Shown piece by piece: positions 56,435 through 64,000 of a DNA stretch of 64,000 nt. The notes under the pieces are model-generated. The model was not told the origin of the DNA. It searched no databases and worked only from the letters and a program-made list of their open reading frames with translations. The position numbers and the translations under genes were made by a program. The stretch spans positions 1 through 64,000 of the forward strand of contig DJJU01000003.1 of assembly GCA_002434305.1 (NCBI GenBank). The letters run 5' to 3'. This DNA comes from Alicycliphilus sp. UBA6560. GTDB lineage: Bacteria > Pseudomonadota > Gammaproteobacteria > Burkholderiales > Burkholderiaceae_C. Each line of letters begins with the position of its first letter. The first letter of the stretch is position 1.

Positions 56435-57385
56435 TCAACCCAACTGCACCACCTGCAGGCCTGGCAGGCCGGGGGCAACGGGGAACTCCTCATGGTCGAA
56501 GGCCATGTCGCCATCCGGGCTGGCCACACCCGTGGCCTTGGCATTCTGGAAGTCGTGCAGGCGCGGGTCCATCATGTGGGTGGTCACCACGTGGCCCATG
56601 GCGCGCAGCATGCTTTCGATGCGGCCGGGGAACTTCTTGTCCCACTCGCGCAGCATTTCGTTCACGGCCACGCGCTGCAGGCCGTCCTGGCTGCCGCACA
56701 GGTTGCACGGGATGATGGGGAACTGCTGGTACTGCGCCCAGCGCGCCGTATCTTTCTCGGGCACGTAGCACAGCGGGCGGATCACCACGTGCTTGCCGTC
56801 GTCGCTGACCAGCTTTGGCGGCATGCCCTTCATGCGCCCGCCGTAGAACATGTTGAGCATCAGCGTGGCCACGATGTCGTCGCGGTGGTGGCCCAGGGCA
56901 ATCTTTGTGGCACCCAGCTCGTCCGCCACCTTGTACAGGATGGCGCGGCGCAGGCGCGAGCACAGGCTGCAGGTGGTCTTGCCCTCGGGCACCACGCGCT
57001 TGACCACGCTGTAGGTGTCCTGGTTCTCGATGTGGAAGTCCACCCCGATGCTCTTGAAGTAGTCGGGCAGCACGTGCTCGGGAAAGCCGGGCTGCTTCTG
57101 GTCCAGGTTCACGGCCACGATGCTGAACTGCACCGGGGCGCGCCGCTGCAGCTTGCGCAGGATGTCCAGCAGCGTGTAGCTGTCCTTGCCGCCGGACATG
57201 CAGACCATGACCCGGTCGCCTTCCGCGATCATGTTGAAGTCCATGATGGCGCGGCCCACTTCGCGGCACAGGCGTTTTTCCAGCTTGTGCGCCTCGCGCT
57301 CGATCTTGGGCTTGGCGCCGGCGGTTTCGGTGGCAGTGGGTGGGGTGGCTTCGGCAAGCCAGGGGGATTCGGTGGCGGCGTTCAT
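56435..57385 (-). CDS. ttcA: tRNA 2-thiocytidine synthetase TtcA
   Basis: TtcA thiolates cytidine-32 of certain tRNAs, using ATP and a [4Fe-4S] cluster. From 57385 it is 316 residues. The PP-loop SGGKDS is at 64-69. The cluster-binding cysteines are C139 and C142 (CSLC) and C227 with C230 (CNLC). LGHHRDD and the tRNA-binding helix are present. A longer frame to 57535 has no family support. It is divergent from the GGDEF-EAL gene. Confidence 0.96.
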   Translation of the reverse strand: MNAATESPWLAEATPPTATETAGAKPKIEREAHKLEKRLCREVGRAIMDFNMIAEGDRVMVCMSGGKDSYTLLDILRKLQRRAPVQFSIVAVNLDQKQPGFPEHVLPDYFKSIGVDFHIENQDTYSVVKRVVPEGKTTCSLCSRLRRAILYKVADELGATKIALGHHRDDIVATLMLNMFYGGRMKGMPPKLVSDDGKHVVIRPLCYVPEKDTARWAQYQQFPIIPCNLCGSQDGLQRVAVNEMLREWDKKFPGRIESMLRAMGHVVTTHMMDPRLHDFQNAKATGVASPDGDMAFDHEEFPVAPGLPGLQVVQLG

Positions 57386-57549
57386 GGCGGCAGGGAGGGA
57401 GAAAAGGCAGCTGGCCGCCCACGGCGGCCAAAGGTCGGGATTTTCCCTGCATTGGCGCCGTAGCGGTGCGCCGCAGGGTTTTCGCAGCCGCGCTGCGTTG
57501 CCGGTGCATGGTAATGTTGTTGCATCCGGAAACAAACAAGCCAGCGCCC

Positions 57550-60333
57550 ATGTCGATGCGCCAGCCCCTTCCGCATTCGCTGACCACGCGCATCGCTGCG
57601 CTGGTCCTGGTCTTCCTTTTGGCGGGCATGTGGTCGCTGGCCTGGTATGCCGACCACCGGCTGCGCCAGGACATGCGCGAGCAGCTGCAGGCGCAGCAGC
57701 AGGCCGTGGCCGCGCTGCTGGGGCGCGAGGTGGAGCGCACCCTGCGCGAGCGCGGCAATGCGCTGGAGGTAGTGGCCCGCGGCCTGCACGGCAGCGCCCA
57801 GGAGCTGACCGGGCTGCTGGCGCGCCAGCCGGTGCTGCAGCAGATGTTCACCGCCGGCTACTACGTGACCGACATCCAGGGCCAGGCCATCGCCGCCTAC
57901 CCGCCGCAGCTGGCGCCGCAGCGGCGCGGCCACGCGCCCGGGCGCCATGTGCAGGAGGCCCTGGCGGGACAGATCGCTGTCAGCGACCCCATGCCGGGCC
58001 TGGTGGCCAACCGGCCCGAGGTGGCCATCGCCGCGCCGGTGCCAGGGGCCGACGGCCGGCCCGCGGGGACGCTGGTGGGCGTGGTCAAGCTGCGCGAGGA
58101 CGGCCTGCTGCAGCCCCTGCCCGGCTCGGAGGGACAGGACTACGCCGTCATCGACCGGCGCACCCGCACCGTCGTGGCCGCCAGTGCCGAGCAGCTGGTG
58201 CTGCAATCGCTGCCGGCTGCCGGACAGGACGCGCAGCTGGACGGCATCCTGGCCGGTGGCGACGGCAGCATCATCCGGCCCATCGGCGAACAGACCCGGC
58301 TGGCCTCGGTACGCCACCTGACGGCCGTGCCCTGGCTGGTCGTGGTCTCGCAGCCGCTGGCGCAGCTGACGGCCCCGCTGGACGCAATGCGCCAGCACAT
58401 CCTGCTGGCGGCGCTGGTGCTCACACTGCTGGCCGCCGGCGGGCTGTGGTGGATGCTGCGCCGCGCGCTGCAGCCACTGGAGCAGATGGGCCACACGCTG
58501 GCCGCCATGGCCGAGGACGGCGCGCCGCTGCAGCCCCTGGCGCCGCAAAAGACGCGCGAGCTGTCCCAGCTGGTGCGCGGCTGCAACCACCTGCTGGCCG
58601 AGCTGGGCCAGCGCCAGCAGGCGCTGGGCGAGAGCCAGCAGCGCTACCAGGCGGCCTTCCAGATCAGCCCGGACTCGCTGGACATCACGCGCGTGTCCGA
58701 CGGCGTGCACATCGATGTGAATGCCGGCTTCGAGCGGCTGTTCGGCTGGCCGCGCGAGCTGGTGCTGGGCCGCTCGGGCCTGGAACTGGGGGTGTGGAAC
58801 GAGGGCGACGCCGCCATCCGCGCGCAGTTCGTCGAGCAGGTGCTGACTGAGGGCATGGCCGTCGACATCGAGCAGCGCCTGTACCGGCGCGACGGCACGC
58901 CGGTCACGGTGCTGCTCAGCGCCAGCCTGCTGGACGTGGCTGGCGAGCCCTGCATGCTCTGGGTGGCCCACGACGTGACGGCCGACCGCGCCGCCAGCGA
59001 GCACATCCGGCGCCTGACCTCCACCGACCAGCTCACCGGCCTGCCCAACGTGCAGGAGTTTCTGCAGCAGCTGGAGCAGGCGCAGGGCCGCTGCCTGCTG
59101 GGCCAGCGCCTGGCGGCGCTGCTGTGTGTGGATCTGGACGACTTCAAGACCGTCAACGACAGCCAGGGCCGCGAGCACGGTGACCAGCTGCTGCGCGAGG
59201 TGGCGCGGCGCATCGGCGCCGAGATCGCCGGCCAGGGCCCGCTGGCGCGCCTGGGGGGCGACGAATTCCTGGTGCTGCTGTCCGACCTGCCCGGGCCGCT
59301 GGGCGCTGCCGCGCGCGCCGCCGAGGCCATGGCCCACCGACTGGCCGAGCTGTTGGGCCAGCCGCTGGAGGTGGAGGGCACGCGCCACAGCCTGAGCGTG
59401 GGCGTGGGCATCGTGGTGCTGGACGAGAGCCATCAGGAGTCGCGCGAGCTGCTGCGCCGCGCGGCCCTGGCGCTGAACCAGGCCAAGGCCACGGGCCCGG
59501 GCGTGGTGCTGTTCTTCGAGCCGCAGATGCAGGACGAGGTCAGCAGCCGGGCGCGGCTGCAGCGCAGCCTGCGCGAGGCGCTGCAGCAGCAGAACTTCGA
59601 GCTGCACTACCAGCCGCAGCTGGACCAGCGCGGCGCCGTGGTCGGCGTGGAGGCCCTGGTGCGCTGGCCCCTGCAGGGCCAGGGCATGGTGTCGCCGGCT
59701 GAGTTCATTCCGCTGGCGGAGAAGACCGGGCTGATCGTGCCGCTGGGCCGCTGGATCCTGCACACCGCCTGCAGCCAGCTGGCGCAGTGGTCGCGCGAGC
59801 CGCTGCGCCGCCACCTGGACATGGCGGTGAACGTGAGCGCCGGGCAGTTCCAGCAGGACGACTTCGTGGACCAGGTCAAGGAGGTGCTGGCGCAGACCGG
59901 CGCGCCGGCCGACCGGCTGAAGATCGAGCTGACCGAGAGCCTGATGCTGTACGAGATCGGCCCCGTCATCGAGCGCATGAAGGAGCTGCGCAGGCTGGGC
60001 GTGCGCTTTTCGCTGGACGACTTCGGCACCGGGTTTTCATCGCTGGCCTATTTGAAGCGCCTGCCGCTGCAGCAGCTCAAGATCGACCAGGGCTTCGTGC
60101 GCGACATCCTGGAGGACCACAACGACGCGGCCATCGCCCGCACCGTGATCGCCCTGGGCGACAGCCTGGGGCTGGAGGTGATCGCCGAGGGCGTGGAGAC
60201 CCAGGCGCACTGCGACCTGCTGGCGCAGTGGGGCTGTCGCCTCTACCAGGGCTACTGGTTCAGCCGGCCGCTGCCCGCGGTGCAGCTGGAGGCGTTCCTG
60301 AGCGAGCGCGATGCGGCTGCCCGGCTGGCCTGA
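57550..60333 (+). CDS. membrane GGDEF-EAL protein with PAS domain (c-di-GMP turnover)
   Basis: The 927-residue protein has a membrane helix (about 13-33), a Cache-like periplasmic domain (about 35-275), a second helix (about 285-305), HAMP (about 305-360), PAS (about 370-485), GGDEF (intact, residues 569-573) and EAL (701-703 in GVEALVRW, with DDFGTGFSSLAYLK). Both catalytic signatures look intact, so it could make or break c-di-GMP depending on the signal. The start at 57550 (MSMRQPLPHSL) is preferred to an upstream ATG at 57508. Confidence 0.92.
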   Translation: MSMRQPLPHSLTTRIAALVLVFLLAGMWSLAWYADHRLRQDMREQLQAQQQAVAALLGREVERTLRERGNALEVVARGLHGSAQELTGLLARQPVLQQMFTAGYYVTDIQGQAIAAYPPQLAPQRRGHAPGRHVQEALAGQIAVSDPMPGLVANRPEVAIAAPVPGADGRPAGTLVGVVKLREDGLLQPLPGSEGQDYAVIDRRTRTVVAASAEQLVLQSLPAAGQDAQLDGILAGGDGSIIRPIGEQTRLASVRHLTAVPWLVVVSQPLAQLTAPLDAMRQHILLAALVLTLLAAGGLWWMLRRALQPLEQMGHTLAAMAEDGAPLQPLAPQKTRELSQLVRGCNHLLAELGQRQQALGESQQRYQAAFQISPDSLDITRVSDGVHIDVNAGFERLFGWPRELVLGRSGLELGVWNEGDAAIRAQFVEQVLTEGMAVDIEQRLYRRDGTPVTVLLSASLLDVAGEPCMLWVAHDVTADRAASEHIRRLTSTDQLTGLPNVQEFLQQLEQAQGRCLLGQRLAALLCVDLDDFKTVNDSQGREHGDQLLREVARRIGAEIAGQGPLARLGGDEFLVLLSDLPGPLGAAARAAEAMAHRLAELLGQPLEVEGTRHSLSVGVGIVVLDESHQESRELLRRAALALNQAKATGPGVVLFFEPQMQDEVSSRARLQRSLREALQQQNFELHYQPQLDQRGAVVGVEALVRWPLQGQGMVSPAEFIPLAEKTGLIVPLGRWILHTACSQLAQWSREPLRRHLDMAVNVSAGQFQQDDFVDQVKEVLAQTGAPADRLKIELTESLMLYEIGPVIERMKELRRLGVRFSLDDFGTGFSSLAYLKRLPLQQLKIDQGFVRDILEDHNDAAIARTVIALGDSLGLEVIAEGVETQAHCDLLAQWGCRLYQGYWFSRPLPAVQLEAFLSERDAAARLA

Positions 60334-60339
60334 GGGCGC

Positions 60340-60711
60340 TCACCACTGCCCGCTTTCCACGCGGATGGCGACCTCGCAATCGTCAAAGATCTCCAGCTTG
60401 GCGATGCGCACGCGCACGCCCAGCACGCCGGGCAGCTGCATCAGCCGGGCGCTGAGCTTGCCGATCAGGCTCTCCAGCAGGTTCACGTGCTCGGCCTGGC
60501 ACTCGTCGATGATGATCTGGCGCACCTTGCGGTAGTCCAGCACATGCAGGATGTCGTCGTCGGGCGGCGCCAGGGGCTGCGTGCCCAGGTTCAGCTCGGC
60601 ATCCACCTGGATGGGCTGGGGCGCCGCCTTCTCGTGCGACAGGATGCCCAGGTTGGCGTCAAAGCGCAGCCCGGTGAGCGTCAGGATCTGGGTGCCGGCG
60701 GCGTGGTGCAT
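60340..60711 (-). CDS. folB: dihydroneopterin aldolase
   Basis: FolB splits dihydroneopterin in folate synthesis. The 123-residue single-domain protein has the tunnelling-fold pattern ILTLTGLRFDANLGILSHEK, then DILHVLDYRKVRQIIIDECQ (conserved Tyr) and the acid-base segment VNLLESLIGKLSARL (catalytic Glu, Lys). It lies 19 bases after the FolM-like reductase gene on the same strand, so the two form a pterin operon. Confidence 0.92.
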   Translation of the reverse strand: MHHAAGTQILTLTGLRFDANLGILSHEKAAPQPIQVDAELNLGTQPLAPPDDDILHVLDYRKVRQIIIDECQAEHVNLLESLIGKLSARLMQLPGVLGVRVRIAKLEIFDDCEVAIRVESGQW

Positions 60712-60730
60712 GGTGCGACGAGCAAAGCGC

Positions 60731-61522
60731 TCACATCAGGGAAAAATCGCGCGGGAAGCGCATCAGGTGCTGGCCGCCGTCCACCAGCAGCGTGGTACCG
60801 GTGATCGAGCGGTTGTCCAGCGCGAAGCGCACGGCGCCCGCCACGTCCTCGGGTGTGGACGAGCGGCCCAGCGGGCTCAGGGTGTGCAGCTGGGCAAAGC
60901 GCTCCTCGCTCAGCATGTGGCTGGTCAGCGTCAGGCCCGGGGCCACGCCCACCACGCGCACGCGCGGCGCCAGCGCCAGCGCCAGCATGGTGCCGGCGGC
61001 CTCCAGCGCGGCCTTGGACAGGGTGTAGCTGACGAAGTCCGGGTTCTGGTTCCACAGCTTCTGGTCCAGCAAGTTGACCACGGCGCCGCTGGCGTCGGAC
61101 TCGCCAGCGCCCGCGCGCTGCTGCAGGTGCTCGTGCAGGGCTTGCGCCAGCAGCACCGGCGCGCCGACATTGCTGCGCAGATGGCGCTCGGCCAGGGCGT
61201 AGCCGAAGCTGGCGGCCTCGTCATGCTCGAACAGCGAGGCGCTGTTGACCACTGCGTCCACGGCGCCGAAGTGCGCTGCCACGCGCGGCAGCAGGGCGCG
61301 CACCGCGGCCTCGTCCTCGAAATCTGCATCAAAATGGGCGCTAGCGCCCGCCAGTTCTGCGCAAGCAGCTACTGTTTCAATAGCATCCTCGATGGAGGAC
61401 CGGTAGTGCACGGCAACCTGCCAGCCCGCGCCCGCCAGATACAGGGCGATGGCGCGGCCCAGGCGCCGGGCGGCGCCGGTGACCAGCACGGTACGGGGGC
61501 GGGAGGGAGGAGTGGAAGGCAT
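60731..61522 (-). CDS. SDR-family reductase, FolM/pteridine-reductase-like
   Basis: The 263-residue short-chain dehydrogenase has a nucleotide motif TGAARRLGRAIA. Its TGX3RXG form is the mark of NADPH-dependent pteridine reductases (FolM, PTR1) rather than the usual TGX3GXG. The catalytic YTLSK and the C-terminal SITGTTLLVDGGQHL are present. With folB next to it, reduction of dihydromonapterin or dihydrofolate is the best guess. A copy of the family repeat lies inside the frame near residues 46-65. The start at 61522 is 19 bases from the divergent methyltransferase start. Confidence 0.85.
   Translation of the reverse strand: MPSTPPSRPRTVLVTGAARRLGRAIALYLAGAGWQVAVHYRSSIEDAIETVAACAELAGASAHFDADFEDEAAVRALLPRVAAHFGAVDAVVNSASLFEHDEAASFGYALAERHLRSNVGAPVLLAQALHEHLQQRAGAGESDASGAVVNLLDQKLWNQNPDFVSYTLSKAALEAAGTMLALALAPRVRVVGVAPGLTLTSHMLSEERFAQLHTLSPLGRSSTPEDVAGAVRFALDNRSITGTTLLVDGGQHLMRFPRDFSLM
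61328..61384 (-). repeat. family repeat inside the FolM-like gene
   Basis: ATCAAAATGGGCGCTAGCGC, CCGCCAGTTCTGCGCAAGC and AGCTACTGTTTCAATAG match the dispersed repeat. In frame it encodes AIETVAACAELAGASAHFD, replacing the usual helix and loop after the second strand of the Rossmann fold. Confidence 0.75.
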
Positions 61523-61541
61523 TGGCGCGACAATCCGGCGC

Positions 61542-62660
61542 GTGAAACAGACGAACACTGCCGCCACCGAACGCCCGAGTTTACCGAGCCCCCTGCACGC
61601 GCTCATCGCCCGCGCCATCCATGACGCGGGCGGCTGGATGGGTTTTGACCGCTTCATGCAGCTGGCGCTGTACGCGCCGGGCCTGGGCTACTACGCCCGC
61701 GAGACGCCGAAGTTCGGCGCCATGCCGGACAGCGGCAGCGACTTCGTCACCGCGCCCGAGCTATCGCCGGTCTTCGGCGAGCTGCTGGCGCGCCAGGTGG
61801 CGCAGGCGCTGCAGGCCACGGGCACCCACGAAGTCTGGGAGTTCGGCGCCGGCAGCGGCGCCCTGGCCGCGCAGCTGCTGGGCGCGCTGGGCGGGCAGGT
61901 CCACCGCTACACCATCGTCGACGTGTCGGGCAGCCTGCGCGCGCGCCAGCGCGAGCGCCTGGCGCCCTGGGGCGAGCGCGTGGCCTGGGCCGACCGGCTG
62001 CCCTCGGCCATTGAGGGCGTGGTGGTGGGCAACGAGGTGCTGGACGCCATGCCCGTGCAGCTGCTGCAGCGCAGCGCCGGCGTGTGGCACGAGCGCGGCG
62101 TGGCGCTGGCCGAGGACGGTGCCTTTGCCTGGGCCGACCGGCCCACCGACCTGCGCCCGCCCGTGGAGGTAGAGGGCGAGCACGACTACCTGACCGAGAT
62201 CCACCCGCAGGCCGAGGGCTTCGTGCGCACCCTGGCGGCGCATCTGGTGCGTGGCGCCGCCTTTCTCATCGATTACGGCTTTCCCGAGGGCGAGTACTAC
62301 CACCCACAGCGCCACATGGGCACGCTGGTGTGCCACCGCGCGCATCGGGTGGACTCCGACCCGCTGGCAGACGTGGGCCACAAGGACATCACCGCCCACG
62401 TCAACTTCACCGGCGCGGCCCTGGCGGCGCAGGACGCCGGCCTGCAGGTGCTGGGCTACACCACCCAGGGGCACTTCCTGATCAACTGCGGCTTGCTACA
62501 AAAATTGGAGCTGCTGCCGCAGGCGGGGCGGGCGCAAGCGGCCAAATTGATCATGGAGCACGAAATGGGCGAGCTGTTCAAGGTGCTGGCCCTGGGCGCG
62601 GCCGATGCGCACTGGCAGCCCCTGGGCTTCGTCCAGGGCGATCGCACGCACCGGCTGTAG
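61542..62660 (+). CDS. MidA/NDUFAF7-family SAM-dependent methyltransferase
   Basis: The family dimethylates a complex I arginine in mitochondria (NDUFAF7); a bacterial role is unproven. From the GTG at 61542 the product is 372 residues. It has MGFDRFMQLALYAPGLGYYA, the SAM motif EFGAGSGALAAQLL, GNEVLDAMPVQLL and FLIDYGFPEGEYYHPQRH. The GTG is chosen because GACAAT ends seven bases before it and no ATG in range gives the conserved N-terminus. It is divergent from the FolM-like gene by 19 bases. Confidence 0.88.
   Translation: MKQTNTAATERPSLPSPLHALIARAIHDAGGWMGFDRFMQLALYAPGLGYYARETPKFGAMPDSGSDFVTAPELSPVFGELLARQVAQALQATGTHEVWEFGAGSGALAAQLLGALGGQVHRYTIVDVSGSLRARQRERLAPWGERVAWADRLPSAIEGVVVGNEVLDAMPVQLLQRSAGVWHERGVALAEDGAFAWADRPTDLRPPVEVEGEHDYLTEIHPQAEGFVRTLAAHLVRGAAFLIDYGFPEGEYYHPQRHMGTLVCHRAHRVDSDPLADVGHKDITAHVNFTGAALAAQDAGLQVLGYTTQGHFLINCGLLQKLELLPQAGRAQAAKLIMEHEMGELFKVLALGAADAHWQPLGFVQGDRTHRL
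62492..62540 (+). repeat. possible diverged family repeat inside the methyltransferase gene
   Basis: CTTGCTACAAAAATTGGAGC followed by TGCTGCCGCAGG and GGGCGCAAGCGG has the A-run, the AGCTGCTG core and the closing CAAGC of the repeat, but with many differences. In frame it encodes LLQKLELLPQAGRAQAAK near the C-terminus. I give it as a weak case. Confidence 0.35.
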
Positions 62661-62693
62661 GAGCACCCACCGGCCGTTCGGCGAGAAACTTGC

Positions 62694-62714
62694 TTGGATA
62701 AATCCCCTATCCAA
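62694..62714. promoter_or_regulatory. inverted repeat upstream of the chemoreceptor gene
   Basis: TTGGATA (62694-62700) and TATCCAA (62708-62714) form a perfect inverted repeat around a 7-base centre, 56 bases before the chemoreceptor ATG. It could be an operator or a weak hairpin terminator after the methyltransferase gene. No sigma-28-type promoter was recognised nearby. Confidence 0.35.
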
Positions 62715-62769
62715 TGGCGCGCCGGCGGTGGCAAGATGGCGTCAATTACATATTGACACAGGGGAGACC

Positions 62770-64000
62770 ATGCAATTTCTCAATCGGCTGACCATCGTGC
62801 GGCGGCTGGCGCTGCTGCTGGTGCTGATGCTGGTGGTGGTGGCGGCTCTGCTGACCACCCTGCTGGTGAGCGAGCGCGGCATGCTGATGCGCGAGCGCTC
62901 GGCCAACGTGAGCGCGGTGGTGAACGCCGCCCACGGCATCGTCGCCTACTACCACGGCCTGGCCAAGGACGGCCTGCTGGAGGAGTCGGTGGCCCAGCAG
63001 CGCGCCCTGGAGGCCGTGGGCACGCTGCGATACAGCGGCAACGAATATTTCTGGGTCAACGACATGCAGACCAAGGTGCTCATGCACCCCATCGTGCGCG
63101 ACATGGAGGGCAAGGACCAGAGCGAGCGCAAGGACCCCAACGGCAAGCGCATCTTCGTCGAGTTCGTCAACGTGGTGAAGCAAGCCGGGGAAGGCTACGT
63201 GGACTACCTGTGGCCCAAGCCGGGGCACGACAAGCCGGTGCCCAAGGTGTCCTACGTGAAGGGGTTCGCCCCCTGGGGCTGGGTGATCGGATCGGGCGTG
63301 TACGTGGACAACGTGCAGGCCGTGTTCATGGAGCGGCTGCTGCAGGCGGCGGGCGTGACCCTGGTGCTGCTGCTCCTGCTGGTAGGCGCCAGCTGGCTCA
63401 TCAGCCGCAGCATCCTGCGCCAGCTCGGTGCCGAGCCCGGCACGCTCAACGCCATCGCCCAGCAAATCGCGCAGGGCAACCTGGGCGTCGAGATGCCCCG
63501 GGTGCAGCACCCGGACAGCGTGCTGCACGGCGTGCAGGCCATGCGCGACAGCGTGGCGCGCATCGTCACCGACGTGCGCCGCAATGCCGAGGGCGTGGCC
63601 ACGGCCAGCAGCGAGATCGCCCAGGGCAACCAGGACCTGTCGGCGCGCACGGAAAGCCAGGCCAGCGCCCTGGAGCAGACCGCGGCCTCCATGGAGCAGA
63701 TGACCGCCACCGTGCGCCAAAACGCCGACAACGCGCAGCAGGCCAACCAGCTCGCCGTGAATGCCAGCGCCGTCGCGGCGCAGGGGGGCGAGGTCGTTGG
63801 CGAGGTGGTCAACACCATGCGCGAGATCAACACCGCTTCGCAGCGCATCCAGGACATCATCGGCGTCATCGACGGCATCGCCTTCCAGACCAACATCCTG
63901 GCGCTGAATGCCGCCGTGGAGGCGGCCCGCGCCGGCGAGCAGGGCCGCGGCTTTGCCGTGGTGGCCGGCGAGGTGCGGACGCTGGCGCAGCGCTCTGCCT
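62770..64000 (+). CDS. methyl-accepting chemotaxis protein with single Cache sensor (3' partial)
   Basis: The first 410 residues of a chemoreceptor are present; the window ends inside the signalling domain. It has a membrane helix (about 9-32), a periplasmic sCache_2 domain (about 40-185; GNEYFWVNDMQTKVLMHPIV and GFAPWGWVIGSGVYVD), a second helix (about 195-215), HAMP, and then the MCP domain up to FQTNILALNAAVEAARAGEQ, the conserved hairpin tip region. sCache_2 receptors typically bind small organic acids. GGGGAG precedes the start. Confidence 0.95.
   Translation, partial: MQFLNRLTIVRRLALLLVLMLVVVAALLTTLLVSERGMLMRERSANVSAVVNAAHGIVAYYHGLAKDGLLEESVAQQRALEAVGTLRYSGNEYFWVNDMQTKVLMHPIVRDMEGKDQSERKDPNGKRIFVEFVNVVKQAGEGYVDYLWPKPGHDKPVPKVSYVKGFAPWGWVIGSGVYVDNVQAVFMERLLQAAGVTLVLLLLLVGASWLISRSILRQLGAEPGTLNAIAQQIAQGNLGVEMPRVQHPDSVLHGVQAMRDSVARIVTDVRRNAEGVATASSEIAQGNQDLSARTESQASALEQTAASMEQMTATVRQNADNAQQANQLAVNASAVAAQGGEVVGEVVNTMREINTASQRIQDIIGVIDGIAFQTNILALNAAVEAARAGEQGRGFAVVAGEVRTLAQRSA

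Overview
The window is a stretch of GC-rich chromosome from a betaproteobacterium, most likely a member of the Comamonadaceae (Acidovorax / Alicycliphilus / Melaminivora type). The evidence is the tuf-trpT-secE-nusG-rplKAJL-rpoBC block with betaproteobacterial-type proteins, a PhaM-type PHA granule regulator, and many scattered copies of a short palindromic repeat (core AGCTGCCAGCGCTTG) that I associate with this family. I see no prophage, IS element, plasmid gene or CRISPR array. This is core chromosome, and its novelty lies in regulation and small-scale structure.

Layout. 1-12.4 kb: end of EF-Tu, tRNA-Trp, secE-nusG, L11-L1, an L10 leader, L10-L7/L12, rpoB and rpoC, closed by a strong terminator. 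12.5-16.8 kb: LemA-like protein, a DUF4390 protein and an NtrY-like kinase with a response regulator that has no AAA+ domain. 16.8-24.5 kb: tRNA-Phe, a membrane cytochrome c5, a complete RND multidrug efflux operon (outer-membrane factor, pump, adaptor; all minus strand) and a divergent TetR repressor. The shared control region holds a near copy of the E. coli AcrR operator. 24.4-33.5 kb: tRNA-Arg, a tyrosine-phosphatase-like protein, an HU-like protein with a Lys/Ala tail facing PhaM, a D-amino-acid dehydrogenase preceded by a tandem glycine riboswitch, an XRE regulator divergent from an MFS-acyltransferase fusion, and envelope proteins of unknown function. 33.5-43.2 kb: glutathione S-transferase, Tgt, UspA, outer-membrane phospholipase A, Rep helicase, an AEC transporter and PriA.

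43.2-43.8 kb is a gene-free, locally AT-richer spacer between priA and hemE with three same-orientation DnaA boxes. 43.8-52.6 kb: HemE, an L,D-transpeptidase, a transglutaminase-like protein with a thioesterase, a DsbD-type thiol reductase with a small partner, AlaX, an ankyrin protein, and a probable copper-linked pair (DUF2946 protein and a YcnI-PCuAC fusion). 52.6-64 kb: MATE pump, creatininase-family amidohydrolase, histidine phosphatase, DUF4136 lipoprotein, TtcA, a GGDEF-EAL protein, FolB with a FolM-like reductase, a MidA/NDUFAF7-like methyltransferase, and a Cache-domain chemoreceptor cut off by the window end.

Three points stand out at the sequence level. The family repeat lies not only between genes but inside reading frames, where it encodes the DsbD signal peptide and a DsbD linker or membrane segment. 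Many genes without a Shine-Dalgarno have a GACAAT-like -10 element 6-9 bases before the start codon, suggesting leaderless mRNAs. The priA-hemE spacer looks like a DnaA-binding region. All functions are inferred from sequence reading only; no database search was possible.
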